Assembly: GCA_016712505.1 (NCBI GenBank)
Contig: JADJQY010000008.1
Location: forward strand, 62,001-126,000
Direction of reading: 5' to 3'
From: Candidatus Eiseniibacteriota bacterium
GTDB lineage: Bacteria; Eisenbacteria; RBG-16-71-46; CAIMUX01
Length of the DNA: 64,000 bases
A model generated the notes under the pieces. That model was not told the origin of the DNA. It ran no database searches and saw only the letters and a program-made list of their open reading frames with translations. Both the position numbers and the translations under genes were made by a program. Numbering within the stretch: the first letter of the stretch is position 1; each line of letters opens with the position of its first letter. This document shows, piece by piece, positions 18,537-26,085 of this stretch.

Positions 18537-18633
18537 CGCCCGAGCTTCCCCTCAGCCGGTCCGTCCGTCGCCCCGGACCGGATCCGATTCGCCCGGGAAG
18601 AGATGTGGTGGGTCCTCGCAGCGCTGAAACGAC

Positions 18634-18661
18634 GGAGACCCCGTCCGAGGACGAGGTCTCC
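18634..18661 (-). terminator. probable terminator hairpin after rpoZ
   Basis: GGAGACC (18634-18640) pairs with GGTCTCC (18655-18661), with an inner CGTC/GACG extension across one mismatch. On the minus strand it lies about 70 bases past the rpoZ stop and is followed by only a short GTTT, so termination may be weak. It could also serve the SDR gene on the plus strand. Confidence 0.4.
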
Positions 18662-18729
18662 AAGATTGACTCTCCGGGCTCGGTCCGGCGCCCGGGTCTG
18701 CGGTGCGGCTCCCGAGGTTGTTGCGCGGA

Positions 18730-19005
18730 TCAGGAGCCGAAGAAGTACGTCGATTCCTTGCGCGCCTCTTCCTCGACCACCGGGGTTTCCTCGTAGGCGA
18801 TCTGGGTTCGGCCCTCGCGCACCCGGCGCACCGCCTCCAGCGTCACCTTTTCATCCGGCTGGATGGCCCGGTTCCGATAGTAGTCGTTCAGGCGCTCGGC
18901 TTCGCGGGCGGCGGCAATCACGAACTCGTACTTGCTGCCGATCTCGCGGTACTCCCGGGCCGGCGGACCGGACGGGGCGGCGTCGTTTGCGAACTCTTCG
19001 GACAT
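18730..19005 (-). CDS. rpoZ: DNA-directed RNA polymerase omega subunit
   Basis: 91 aa. It matches the omega family in the core SKYEFVIAAAREAERLNDYY and KVTLEAVRRVREGRTQIAYE, where omega normally has the ARRAR/NDY and AL.EI..GK blocks. Omega stabilises beta-prime and helps core assembly. The start at 19005 (MSEEF) has GAAGGAGAC upstream; a GTG at 19020 would add five residues. It lies 148 bases downstream of the HtrA gene, and that gap contains a tandem 17-nt repeat reaching almost to the ribosome-binding site. Confidence 0.8.
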   Translation of the reverse strand: MSEEFANDAAPSGPPAREYREIGSKYEFVIAAAREAERLNDYYRNRAIQPDEKVTLEAVRRVREGRTQIAYEETPVVEEEARKESTYFFGS

Positions 19006-19023
19006 GCTCGTCTCCTTCACTGG

Positions 19024-19103
19024 CCCAGGTCATTCGCTGACCCAGATCATTCGCTGACCCAGGTCATTCGCTGACCCAGGTCATTCGCTCACCCAGATCC
19101 TGG
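19024..19103 (-). repeat. 17-nt tandem repeat, about 4.5 units, in the rpoZ leader
   Basis: Four full units at 19024-19040, 19041-19057, 19058-19074 and 19075-19091, differing by one or two bases, plus a partial fifth. On the minus strand the unit reads CTGGGTCAGCGAATGAC. Because the unit is 17 nt, each one creates an ATG ACC TGG GTC AGC GAA TGA mini-frame (six residues) whose TGA overlaps the ATG of the next as ATGA. Three successive closed mini-frames are seen. The fourth runs out of frame over the rpoZ start. Confidence 0.85.
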
Positions 19104-19153
19104 CGACTTGCGGTCGGCCCCAGGAGCTGCCGACCGCCAAGCCTCGTAGTCTA

Positions 19154-20668
19154 TTACTCCGGAAGGCGTAGTGCCAGGAAGATCTCGCTGCCGTCCCGTT
19201 CGATCAAGAACAGCACCGGCTTCCCTTTTCCGACTGTGCGGAGGGCCTTTTCCACATCCAATGCGGTCGCGATCTGCTGATCGCCCACCTTGATCACGAT
19301 ATCTCCCGGGCGGAAGCCTGCGTTTGCCGCCGGACCCGAGGGATCGATGTCGGCAATGATTGCCCCCTCGGTGGTCGACGGGAGGTCCAGCTCCCGCCGC
19401 CAGCGCTGGGTGATGTCTTCCAGTGCCAGGCCCAAATCGTTCGGGCGTATAGAGTTGGGCTCCTCTTCCTCGGCCGGCTGGCGGCCTCCGGTCTCCTCGG
19501 ATCCGGGGAACTCGGCAAGCCGGACGGTGACCGTCTTGCGGCTTCGCTCGCGCATGATGCCCAGCCTCACGTCGGTACCCGGGGAGAGGGCGGCGATCCG
19601 GAGCCGTAGTTCCTTCACGTTCTTGACCGGCTCGCCATCGATCTCGAGGATCAGGTCCCCCTGCTTGAGGCCGGCTCGCTCCGCCGGACTGTCCTCGGTC
19701 GTGTTGCCGACCAGCGCGCCCGAGGGGCGATCGAGTCCGTAGTACTCGGTCATGGCGTCGTTGAGGTCCTGGATGTTCACTCCCATCCAGCCGCGGACCA
19801 CCTTGCCGTCCCGGATCAGACTATCCATGATCTGCTTCGCCATGTTGATCGGGATGGCAAACCCGACTCCCTGGTAGCCGCCGGTGCGCGTAGCGATGGC
19901 GGTGTTGATCCCGACCACCTGGCCGTCCAGGTTGACCAGAGCCCCGCCCGAGTTCCCTGGATTGATCGCGGCGTCGGTCTGGATGAAGTCTTCGTAGTCG
20001 GTCAGGCCCACGTCGGTTCGGCCGATCGCGCTCACGATGCCGGCCGTGACCGTGGAGGAGAGCTGGAACGGGTTGCCGCAGGCCAGCACCCACTCTCCGA
20101 CTTCGAGATGGTCCGAATCGCCGATCTCGGCCGCCGTCAGCTCGCTGGCGTCGATCTTGATCACGGCCACGTCGCTCTTCTCGTCCCGTCCAATCAGGCT
20201 CGCCTTGAAGGTACGCCCGTCGCGCAGGACAACTTCCAGTTCGTCCGCGTTGGCGACGACATGATTGTTGGTTAGGATGTAGCCGTTTCGGTCGACGATC
20301 ACGCCCGAGCCGCTGCCGCGCTGCGAGAACGACGGCGGCTGGTCGAAGAAGCGGTTGAAGAAGTCGTCGCCGAAGAATCGGCCGTTGCGCTCATTGCCGG
20401 TCGCCTTCACCGTCTTGACACTGTTGATGCTGACAACCGCCGGAAGGATTTCCTTGGCGATCTCGACGAACGCTCGGCTTTGATTCCGAAGACTCTGAAT
20501 CCCCTCCTGGGCGCTTTCCGCCCGGGCATCTGCTTCCTGCACGGAGAGGGTCAGAGCCTGCTCGCGCAGCGGCTCGAGGCCGAGCTTAATCTCGAACGGT
20601 CGGACCAAGAGCACGGCGGTGCCCAACATGCCGAAGGCCAGGGCAACCGCAGTCAGTCCTCGCTTCAT
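19154..20668 (-). CDS. HtrA/DegP-type serine protease with two PDZ domains
   Basis: 504 aa, periplasmic quality-control protease. An N-terminal hydrophobic anchor or signal (LTAVALAFGMLGTAVLLV) is followed by a predicted coiled region and the trypsin-like domain with the triad His in LTNNHVVA, Asp in KSDVAVIKI and Ser in NPGNSGGAL. PDZ1 is at about 285-375 (GWMGVNIQDL, ERAGLKQGDLILEIDG) and PDZ2 at about 415-500 (AANAGFRPGDIVIKVG). The start at 20668 has GAAGGAG at good spacing; upstream Met codons at 20692 and 20842 lack this. Promoter at 20784-20811. A second HtrA is encoded at 50559-52025. Confidence 0.92.
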   Translation of the reverse strand: MKRGLTAVALAFGMLGTAVLLVRPFEIKLGLEPLREQALTLSVQEADARAESAQEGIQSLRNQSRAFVEIAKEILPAVVSINSVKTVKATGNERNGRFFGDDFFNRFFDQPPSFSQRGSGSGVIVDRNGYILTNNHVVANADELEVVLRDGRTFKASLIGRDEKSDVAVIKIDASELTAAEIGDSDHLEVGEWVLACGNPFQLSSTVTAGIVSAIGRTDVGLTDYEDFIQTDAAINPGNSGGALVNLDGQVVGINTAIATRTGGYQGVGFAIPINMAKQIMDSLIRDGKVVRGWMGVNIQDLNDAMTEYYGLDRPSGALVGNTTEDSPAERAGLKQGDLILEIDGEPVKNVKELRLRIAALSPGTDVRLGIMRERSRKTVTVRLAEFPGSEETGGRQPAEEEEPNSIRPNDLGLALEDITQRWRRELDLPSTTEGAIIADIDPSGPAANAGFRPGDIVIKVGDQQIATALDVEKALRTVGKGKPVLFLIERDGSEIFLALRLPE

Positions 20669-20783
20669 CTGTCTCACTCCTTCATCAGACATCTGGTTCA
20701 GGTCGATCCCGGCATCCCGGGTGGGGGAGGCCACGCCTGCGGGGCTCCGGCCGGTCCCGGACGATCGACATCGGGGGACCACG

Positions 20784-20811
20784 ATTATTCCCACCGGCCG
20801 TGCGGGTTCAA
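20784..20811 (-). promoter_or_regulatory. sigma-70-type promoter of the HtrA gene
   Basis: Minus strand TTGAAC (20811-20806), 16-base spacer, AATAAT (20789-20784). The predicted start is near 20777, about 109 nt before the ATG at 20668. The 16-base spacing is the same as at the GAPDH-like promoter. Confidence 0.6.
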
Positions 20812-20828
20812 CGCGATTCGGACGCAAA

Positions 20829-21323
20829 ATGTTCCAATCCACCCCGCCTGATCTGTCCGCAGGGCTCCCGCTCTTCCGGGTGGGCGTGGCCGTGGTGCTC
20901 CGGGAGTCGTCCCAAAGCGGTACCCCACCGTTCGTCCTCGTTGGTCGGCGGCGGTCGGATGTGCACCTGCCGGATCTCTGGGAGTTCCCCGGCGGAAAGC
21001 TGGAGCCGGGGGAGTCGGCCGAAGCCGGAGCGCTCCGGGAACTCCAGGAGGAGACCGAGGTTGAGGCGGTGGTGCGTTACCGCCTCCGGGACGAGCTGTA
21101 CCACTACGTGGACCGATCGGTGCAGATCACGTTCGTGCTCTGTGACTACCGGGCCGGAGTTCCCGCCACCGCGGCGACCTGTGCCGTCCGCTGGGTCGGC
21201 CTCGCCTCGCTCCAGGTCTATCGGTTTCCCGACGCCAGCGTCCCCGTGATCGATCAGCTGCAGCAATTGGAAGGAGTTGGACCCAAGCGGGGGAGCATGG
21301 AACCAGAGGAGGACCGGAGTTGA
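20829..21323 (+). CDS. Nudix hydrolase, MutT-like
   Basis: 164 aa. The Nudix box is complete: GGKLEPGESAEAGALRELQE followed by ET (G-x5-E-x7-REUxEE). The frame WEFPGGKLE and the later CAVRWVGLASL are typical of MutT/8-oxo-dGTP diphosphatases that also occur as NUDIX partners of DNA repair. The start at 20829 is the first in-frame ATG that leaves a normal-length Nudix domain; there is no clear ribosome site. Its TGA overlaps the TTG start of the next gene. The exact substrate is not determined. Confidence 0.88.
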   Translation: MFQSTPPDLSAGLPLFRVGVAVVLRESSQSGTPPFVLVGRRRSDVHLPDLWEFPGGKLEPGESAEAGALRELQEETEVEAVVRYRLRDELYHYVDRSVQITFVLCDYRAGVPATAATCAVRWVGLASLQVYRFPDASVPVIDQLQQLEGVGPKRGSMEPEEDRS

Positions 21324-22054
21324 GCCCGCTGGACGCGTCGCGATCGCCGTCGGAGCGCTCGGCCACCATCTCGGAGTCCTGCCAGCTCACGCCGGCGATT
21401 CGGCGACTGCGCCTCCGCCTCGACGAACCGTTGCCGTTCCGCGCCGGGCAGTATCTGTGTCTCCGGATCGGCAGGGACTGGGAAGGGTACTTCTCGATCG
21501 CATCCTCCGAGAGCGATCCCGCGACGCTCGACGTCCTCGTCGGAGCGCAAGCCGCGCCGGCGCTCCTGGGGGCCACCGTGGACGATCGCGTGACCCTGGT
21601 CGGACCCCTGGGTGAGCTCGGGCTTGATCCGGACGGGTCTGGCCATCTATTTCTTGCGACCGGCGCCGGGATCGCCCCGATCTGGTCGATGCTGGACGCC
21701 CTGAAGCGGAGTCCCCGGGTTGTTCCAGCGGTTCTGCTCTACGGTCACCGCACTCCGGAGGAGGTCCCGTACCGCGAAGAGCTTCTCCGCCTCGGCAAGG
21801 AGGAGTCCTGGTTCCGCTTCGTGGAGGCGCACAGCCGGGTCGTCGGGGGGGCGTCCGGGGGCAGGCTCACCGCACGTCTTCCGGAGCTTCTACCCACGAC
21901 ACCCGGTTGGACCGCCTACGTCTGCGGCCGCGCGGCGATGGTCTCGGAAGTGCGTGAACTGCTGCGGTCCGCGGGGGTCGACCCGCGTCGGATCCGCACT
22001 GATCTTCCGGACGATCCACCGCGTGATGCCACGCCCTCGGGCCGACCGACCTAG
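21320..22054 (+). CDS. ferredoxin-NADP reductase-like FAD/NAD(P)-binding oxidoreductase
   Basis: 244 aa. It has the flavin-binding barrel with FRAGQYLCLRI and GYFSIASSE (the RxYS-type FAD site lacks the usual Arg), then the nucleotide fold ATGAGIAPIWSML and the C-terminal AYVCGRAAMVSEVRELL, all typical of the FNR superfamily. It transfers electrons between NAD(P)H and a partner such as ferredoxin or a hydroxylase. No partner gene is adjacent. The TTG at 21320 overlaps the stop of the Nudix gene. In context it could supply electrons for the radical-SAM QueE downstream, but this is speculation. Confidence 0.82.
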   Translation: MSPLDASRSPSERSATISESCQLTPAIRRLRLRLDEPLPFRAGQYLCLRIGRDWEGYFSIASSESDPATLDVLVGAQAAPALLGATVDDRVTLVGPLGELGLDPDGSGHLFLATGAGIAPIWSMLDALKRSPRVVPAVLLYGHRTPEEVPYREELLRLGKEESWFRFVEAHSRVVGGASGGRLTARLPELLPTTPGWTAYVCGRAAMVSEVRELLRSAGVDPRRIRTDLPDDPPRDATPSGRPT

Positions 22055-22091
22055 CCACCCGCACGCAGGCTGCTGTATTCTGGCCGTTCCC

Positions 22092-22760
22092 ATGCCAAGC
22101 GACGCTACCACCGGGCGCACCCAGCGCGGCCTGCGCATCACGGAGATCTTTCACAGCATTCAGGGCGAGTCGACCTTCGCCGGGATGCCGTGCGTATTCG
22201 TGCGCCTGACCGGTTGTCCTCTGCGTTGTCGCTGGTGCGACACCGCCTATGCGTTTTCGGGCGGCGAGTGGATGTCGGAAGAGGCGATCCTGGATCAGGT
22301 CCGGGCGTTCGAGTGCCCGCTCGTCGAGGTGACGGGGGGAGAGCCGCTCGCCCAGGGAGGTACGGTCGCGTTCCTCCGGCGTTTGTGCGACCAGGGGTTC
22401 ACCGTCCTGCTGGAGACCAGCGGCGCGATGCCGATCGAGGAGGTCGATCCGCGGGTGCGGATCATTCTCGACCTCAAGTGTCCTGACTCCGGGGAGTGCG
22501 AGCGGAACCGTTGGGAGAATCTGAGCGCCCTCAAGGGAACCGATGAGATCAAGTTCGTGCTCGCGTCTCGAGGCGATTACGAGTGGGCTAGGGCGACTGT
22601 GATCTCGCGTCGTCTGGACCCCAGTCGCGTAATCCTCTCTCCCGTTTGGGAGCAGGTTGCGCCGGCCGACCTGGCGGCGTGGGTGCTCGCCGATCGACTT
22701 CCGGTCCGGATGCAGGTTCAGCTGCACAAGGTGATCTTCGGTGATCGGCCGGGAGTCTGA
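22092..22760 (+). CDS. queE: 7-carboxy-7-deazaguanine synthase (radical SAM)
   Basis: 222 aa. It catalyses ring contraction of 6-carboxytetrahydropterin to CDG in preQ0/queuosine synthesis. The [4Fe-4S]-binding CPLRCRWC (CxxxCxxC) is seen after the typical N-terminus ITEIFHSIQGES; VTGGEPLAQ is the GGE-type SAM-binding motif and LQLHK-like QVQLHKVIF lies near the C-terminus. The start at 22092 (MPSDATT) has no Shine-Dalgarno but follows TATTCT by ten bases. QueC follows directly, and QueD after it, so the first dedicated steps of the pathway are together. Confidence 0.95.
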   Translation: MPSDATTGRTQRGLRITEIFHSIQGESTFAGMPCVFVRLTGCPLRCRWCDTAYAFSGGEWMSEEAILDQVRAFECPLVEVTGGEPLAQGGTVAFLRRLCDQGFTVLLETSGAMPIEEVDPRVRIILDLKCPDSGECERNRWENLSALKGTDEIKFVLASRGDYEWARATVISRRLDPSRVILSPVWEQVAPADLAAWVLADRLPVRMQVQLHKVIFGDRPGV

Positions 22761-22767
22761 GGGCGGA

Positions 22768-23457
22768 ATGCAGAACCGGCGCGCGATCTGTCTCCTGAGC
22801 GGTGGACTCGACTCGGCGGTCGCCCTGGCGGTAGCGCGTCGGGATGGATACGAGTGCTTCGCCCTCTCGGTGCGATACGGCCAGCGCCACAGCGTGGAAC
22901 TCGAGTGCGCCGCGCTCGTGGCGCGAGCGCTCGGCGCCGCGCGCCATCAGATCATCGATCTCGATCTATCCGCCTTCGGCGGGTCTTCGCTGCTGAGCGG
23001 CGGTGCGGACGTGCCGAAAGGGCGCGATGTGGCGACCGGCGCAGAGGGAATCCCCTCGACCTACGTTCCCGCTCGGAACACCGTCTTCCTCGCGCTGGCC
23101 CTCGGCTGGGCCGAGGCCGCGGGGGCAGACGCGATCTACCTCGGGGTCAACGCCGTCGACTACAGCGGCTATCCCGACTGTCGGCCGGAGTACCTCGAGG
23201 CATTCTTCCAGTTGGGTCGCCTGGCCACCCGTCGCGGAGTCGAAGGGTCGCCGGTCCGCCTCGAGGCGCCGCTGCTTCGGCTGACCAAGGCGGAGATCAT
23301 TCGCCTTGGCCTCGATCTCGGCGTGGACTTTGGCCTGACGTCGAGCTGCTACGATCCGAGTGCTGACGGAAGACCATGCGGAACCTGCGACAGCTGTTCC
23401 ATCCGGACCCGGGGTTTTGCCGCGATCGGCCTGCGGGATCCCCGACTCGGGCCATGA
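22768..23457 (+). CDS. queC: 7-cyano-7-deazaguanine synthase
   Basis: 229 aa, ATP-dependent conversion of CDG to preQ0. It has the PP-loop SGGLDSAVAL at the N-terminus and the zinc site CYDPSADGRPCGTCDSC near the C-terminus (four Cys). VPARNTVFLALALGWAEA and GVNAVDYSGYPDCRPEY are signature blocks. The start at 22768 (MQNRRAI) has GAGGGCGG upstream; a GTG at 22741 overlapping queE is possible. The stop overlaps an ATG of the queD frame at 23454. Confidence 0.95.
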   Translation: MQNRRAICLLSGGLDSAVALAVARRDGYECFALSVRYGQRHSVELECAALVARALGAARHQIIDLDLSAFGGSSLLSGGADVPKGRDVATGAEGIPSTYVPARNTVFLALALGWAEAAGADAIYLGVNAVDYSGYPDCRPEYLEAFFQLGRLATRRGVEGSPVRLEAPLLRLTKAEIIRLGLDLGVDFGLTSSCYDPSADGRPCGTCDSCSIRTRGFAAIGLRDPRLGP

Positions 23458-23465
23458 GGAGCGCG

Positions 23466-23837
23466 ATGATCGTCACCCTGAGCAAACGTTTCGGTTTCGA
23501 AGCCGCGCACTTCCTTCCCAACGTGCCGGATGGGCATCGGTGTCGCCGCATGCACGGGCACAGCTTTCGCTTCGAAGTGGCCCTGCGCGGCCCGATCGAT
23601 CCCGATCGCGGATGGTTCCTGGACTACGGGGATCTCGGCCGCCTGGTTCGTCCGTTGGTGGACCAGTTGGATCACAACCTTTTGAACGCCGTCCCGGGGC
23701 TGGAAAATCCGACGGCGGAAAACCTGTCGCGATGGTTGTGGGAGCGGCTCGCTCCCGTCCTGCCGGGGCTTTGCCGGGTCAGCGTGTTCGAAACCTGCGT
23801 GACTCGCTGTGACTACGAAGGCCCCGAGCCGGCCTGA
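23466..23837 (+). CDS. queD: 6-carboxy-5,6,7,8-tetrahydropterin synthase
   Basis: 123 aa. It makes CPH4 from dihydroneopterin triphosphate, the step before QueE. Zinc ligands are seen in FEAAHFL and MHGHSF, the catalytic Cys in HRCRRMHGH, and the conserved DYGDLGRLV and LDHNLLN blocks. The start at 23466 is supported by GAGGAG; an ATG at 23454, overlapping the queC stop as ATGA, is the alternative. It completes a compact queE-queC-queD set. queF, tgt and queA are not in the window, so the end product (queuosine or a 7-deazapurine DNA modification) is not shown. Confidence 0.94.
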   Translation: MIVTLSKRFGFEAAHFLPNVPDGHRCRRMHGHSFRFEVALRGPIDPDRGWFLDYGDLGRLVRPLVDQLDHNLLNAVPGLENPTAENLSRWLWERLAPVLPGLCRVSVFETCVTRCDYEGPEPA

Positions 23838-23872
23838 GGCCGTAGATCGCGCTTCGCCACCCCAGGAGTGAG

Positions 23873-24943
23873 ATGCTGAAGAGCAACAGCGGTTCTACGG
23901 GACGCGGCGATACCCGTCCCGACCTTCGGATCCAGATGGCGATCATCGACACGCTCGAACTCCGACTCGCGGAGGAGCAGAGCCTGGCCCCGGGGCGGAG
24001 CCGGGCGTACCGGTCACTGTGGGTCAAGCTGCGCTGCGGACCCCTCTGGGGGCACGGCGAAGCGATCGCCGATCCGATCGACGAACCACTTCGGGAGCTT
24101 CGATCGCTTCATCTGCTGGGGGAGTCGGTCTTCGATCTACCCCGCATTCTGGAGCCGATCGAGCATCCGGCGGCGCGCGCGGCGATCGATCTCGCGCTCC
24201 ACGATCTCATCGGGAAAGCCCATCGGTTGCCACTCCGTCATTGGCGCGGGCTGCCACGACGTCTGGTCCCCGTGGCCCTCTCGCTGGGGCATCTCTCCCC
24301 CTCTGAGTTGATCGAGAAGATTCGGCGCTTCCTGCGTGCCGACTACTCAGTCTGGAAGTTCGTGCTCGGGCCGGACACCGACGCCGCCCTGCTCCGTGCG
24401 CTCCGCTCCGAGATCGGGAGTTCGGCCCGCTACTGGGTCGATGCGCACCAGGGCTGGACCGATACCCTCACCCAGCGGCTCGCTCCCGTCCTGCGCGACA
24501 CCGGGGCGCTGTTCATCAAACAGCCTCTGCCCGGCGAACAACTGCGGGAGTATCGGTCGCTTCGCCCGCGCCTGGGGTTGCCCATCATCCTTGATGAAGC
24601 GGTCGTCACTCCCGCGGATGTGATTCGGGCGGTGCGGGCCGAGGGGATCGACGGGATCGATGTGAATCTCTCGAAGTGCGGCGGTGTGGTCGAGACCTTG
24701 CGTTGTATCGAGGTTGCGCGCGCCGCCGGATTGATGGTGCAACTCAGCGGCTGCGCCGAGGGCCAAGTCTCGACCAGTGCGGCCGCACACCTGCAGGGTC
24801 TGGTCGACTACCTGGATCTCGATGAGTCCCGGTACGTCCAGTCGAAGCCTCACTTCCGCGGCGCAAGTGAGGAAGGGCGACTCCTGCGTCCTGCAACGAT
24901 CCCGGGGAACGGCGCCCGCCTCAGCGATTGTACAAGGTCTTGA
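23873..24943 (+). CDS. enolase-superfamily (mandelate racemase/dipeptide epimerase-like) protein with altered active site
   Basis: 356 aa with the capping domain first and a TIM barrel from about residue 125. Landmarks: WVDAHQGW (first metal ligand Asp retained), IILDEAV (third metal-ligand region retained) and VNLSKCGGV (the catalytic Lys of the last KxxK-type site retained). But the strand normally reading KxKxG is WKFVLG, so the second Lys of the KxK pair is missing. The second metal ligand, Glu in the EQP motif, is Lys in FIKQPLP. Both are normally essential, so it may have lost or changed catalysis. It lies 35 bases after queD, and its end overlaps the convergent thioredoxin-like gene by 23 bases. 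Confidence 0.8.
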   Translation: MLKSNSGSTGRGDTRPDLRIQMAIIDTLELRLAEEQSLAPGRSRAYRSLWVKLRCGPLWGHGEAIADPIDEPLRELRSLHLLGESVFDLPRILEPIEHPAARAAIDLALHDLIGKAHRLPLRHWRGLPRRLVPVALSLGHLSPSELIEKIRRFLRADYSVWKFVLGPDTDAALLRALRSEIGSSARYWVDAHQGWTDTLTQRLAPVLRDTGALFIKQPLPGEQLREYRSLRPRLGLPIILDEAVVTPADVIRAVRAEGIDGIDVNLSKCGGVVETLRCIEVARAAGLMVQLSGCAEGQVSTSAAAHLQGLVDYLDLDESRYVQSKPHFRGASEEGRLLRPATIPGNGARLSDCTRS

Positions 24944-25520
24944 TCGCGCCCCAGGTACGGAGGTCTGCCGTGGCGACCTGGTCGAGATAGGTCTCGGTGC
25001 GCTGGGAGAGCGTGCTTTCATCAAAGGCCGATTCCGCCGGGCCAGGACTGACGTAGCGCACGATGCCCGCGGAGTCGACCAGCAGGAAGCTGTTGTAGGA
25101 AAGGTCGCACTCCGAGGCAAAGGCCGCACCACCCAGGAGCAGCGGGTAGGTCACGTCAGTGGTCGTGCGGAAGTCCTCCACCTCACTCTGCGTGCCGCTC
25201 CACGATTCGACCCCATACACGCGAAGTCCGCGCGTGTTGTACTTCTGATGAAAGTTGGTCTCGAGCCGCGGGGCGGACTGGTAGCAAACCTGCGCGCTGT
25301 GGCCGAAGATGTGAATCAGGAGGACCGAGCCCTTCTGAGCCGACAGGTCGTGGGACCGACCTCCCAGGTCGGTGAGCATGTAGGCGGGGAGGCGTTCGCC
25401 AATTCCGATCGCGAGTGCGTCACTGACCGTCAGGCCGTCGATCGCCATCCCCGAGGCAAGACTGAGCCCGAGCGTGACCGAAGCAAACCGAACTGCCGCA
25501 CGAAGGCGCTGGATCCACAT
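24921..25520 (-). CDS. exported thioredoxin-fold protein with a single cysteine in the active-site region
   Basis: 199 aa. An N-terminal signal or anchor (FASVTLGLSLASGMAI) precedes an AhpC/TlpA-like fold: GERLPAYMLTDLGGRSHDLS, then GSVLLIHIFGHSAQVCYQSA where TlpA/ResA proteins carry WCxxC. Only the position matching the second cysteine is kept. One more Cys (ECDLSYN) lies far downstream. It may therefore act as a one-Cys reductase, a peroxiredoxin-like protein, or a non-redox binding protein. The start at 25520 has TTGGAGG with 5-base spacing. It converges on and overlaps the enolase-superfamily gene. Confidence 0.7.
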   Translation of the reverse strand: MWIQRLRAAVRFASVTLGLSLASGMAIDGLTVSDALAIGIGERLPAYMLTDLGGRSHDLSAQKGSVLLIHIFGHSAQVCYQSAPRLETNFHQKYNTRGLRVYGVESWSGTQSEVEDFRTTTDVTYPLLLGGAAFASECDLSYNSFLLVDSAGIVRYVSPGPAESAFDESTLSQRTETYLDQVATADLRTWGAIKTLYNR

Positions 25521-25674
25521 CGATGCCTCCAAGAAACGGTCCAAATGCTACCAACCCCAAGCCTACGCCCGGGTCGGTTGGCTGGCAAGCGGGGATCCCT
25601 TGAATCGGGGCGAGTGGGGGTTGCGCCGCCCGTCCCGCTCTGCCATAGGTGTCCGGGGAGCTTGGGAGGATGCT

Positions 25675-26085
25675 ATGGGCGAGGATCGGTACCCGGTGCG
25701 AGGGAAGACCCAGATCCGGGTGTATTTTGCCGACACCGACCACATGGGGGTCGTCTACCACGGGGTCTACCTCACCTGGTTCGAAATCGGACGCACCGAA
25801 CTGATGCGTGGGCGCGGGATGGCCTACGCCGAGGTGGAACGACGGGGACTGTCCCTTCCGGTCACCGAGGCCACCATGCGGGTGCGGCTTCCCGCCCATT
25901 ACGATGAGCTGATCGAGGTCGAGACCTCGGTATCCTCCCTCCGCACCCGGGAGGTGCAATTCTCCTACCAGATTCGGCGGGGAGGCGACCGGCTGGTCGA
26001 AGGAACCACCAACCACCTGATCGTGGACAAGCAGACTGGCCGGGCGGTTCGTCTCCCCGATTGGCTGCGGGATCTGCTTTGCTGA
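25675..26085 (+). CDS. acyl-CoA thioesterase, YbgC/4-hydroxybenzoyl-CoA thioesterase family
   Basis: 136 aa, hotdog fold. The family signature YFADTDHMGVVYHGVYLTWF carries the catalytic Asp (DTDHMG) and the GRTELMR segment that follows. YbgC hydrolyses short-chain acyl-CoA and in proteobacteria lies with tol-pal; tol genes are absent here. The start at 25675 has GGGAGGATG upstream, and longer frames lack similarity. Its TGA overlaps the TTG start of the following barrel gene. Confidence 0.9.
   Translation: MGEDRYPVRGKTQIRVYFADTDHMGVVYHGVYLTWFEIGRTELMRGRGMAYAEVERRGLSLPVTEATMRVRLPAHYDELIEVETSVSSLRTREVQFSYQIRRGGDRLVEGTTNHLIVDKQTGRAVRLPDWLRDLLC

Noticed and set aside
19024..19103. Possible CRISPR array
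   Set aside because: The units are directly adjacent without spacers and only 17 nt long; it is a simple tandem repeat.
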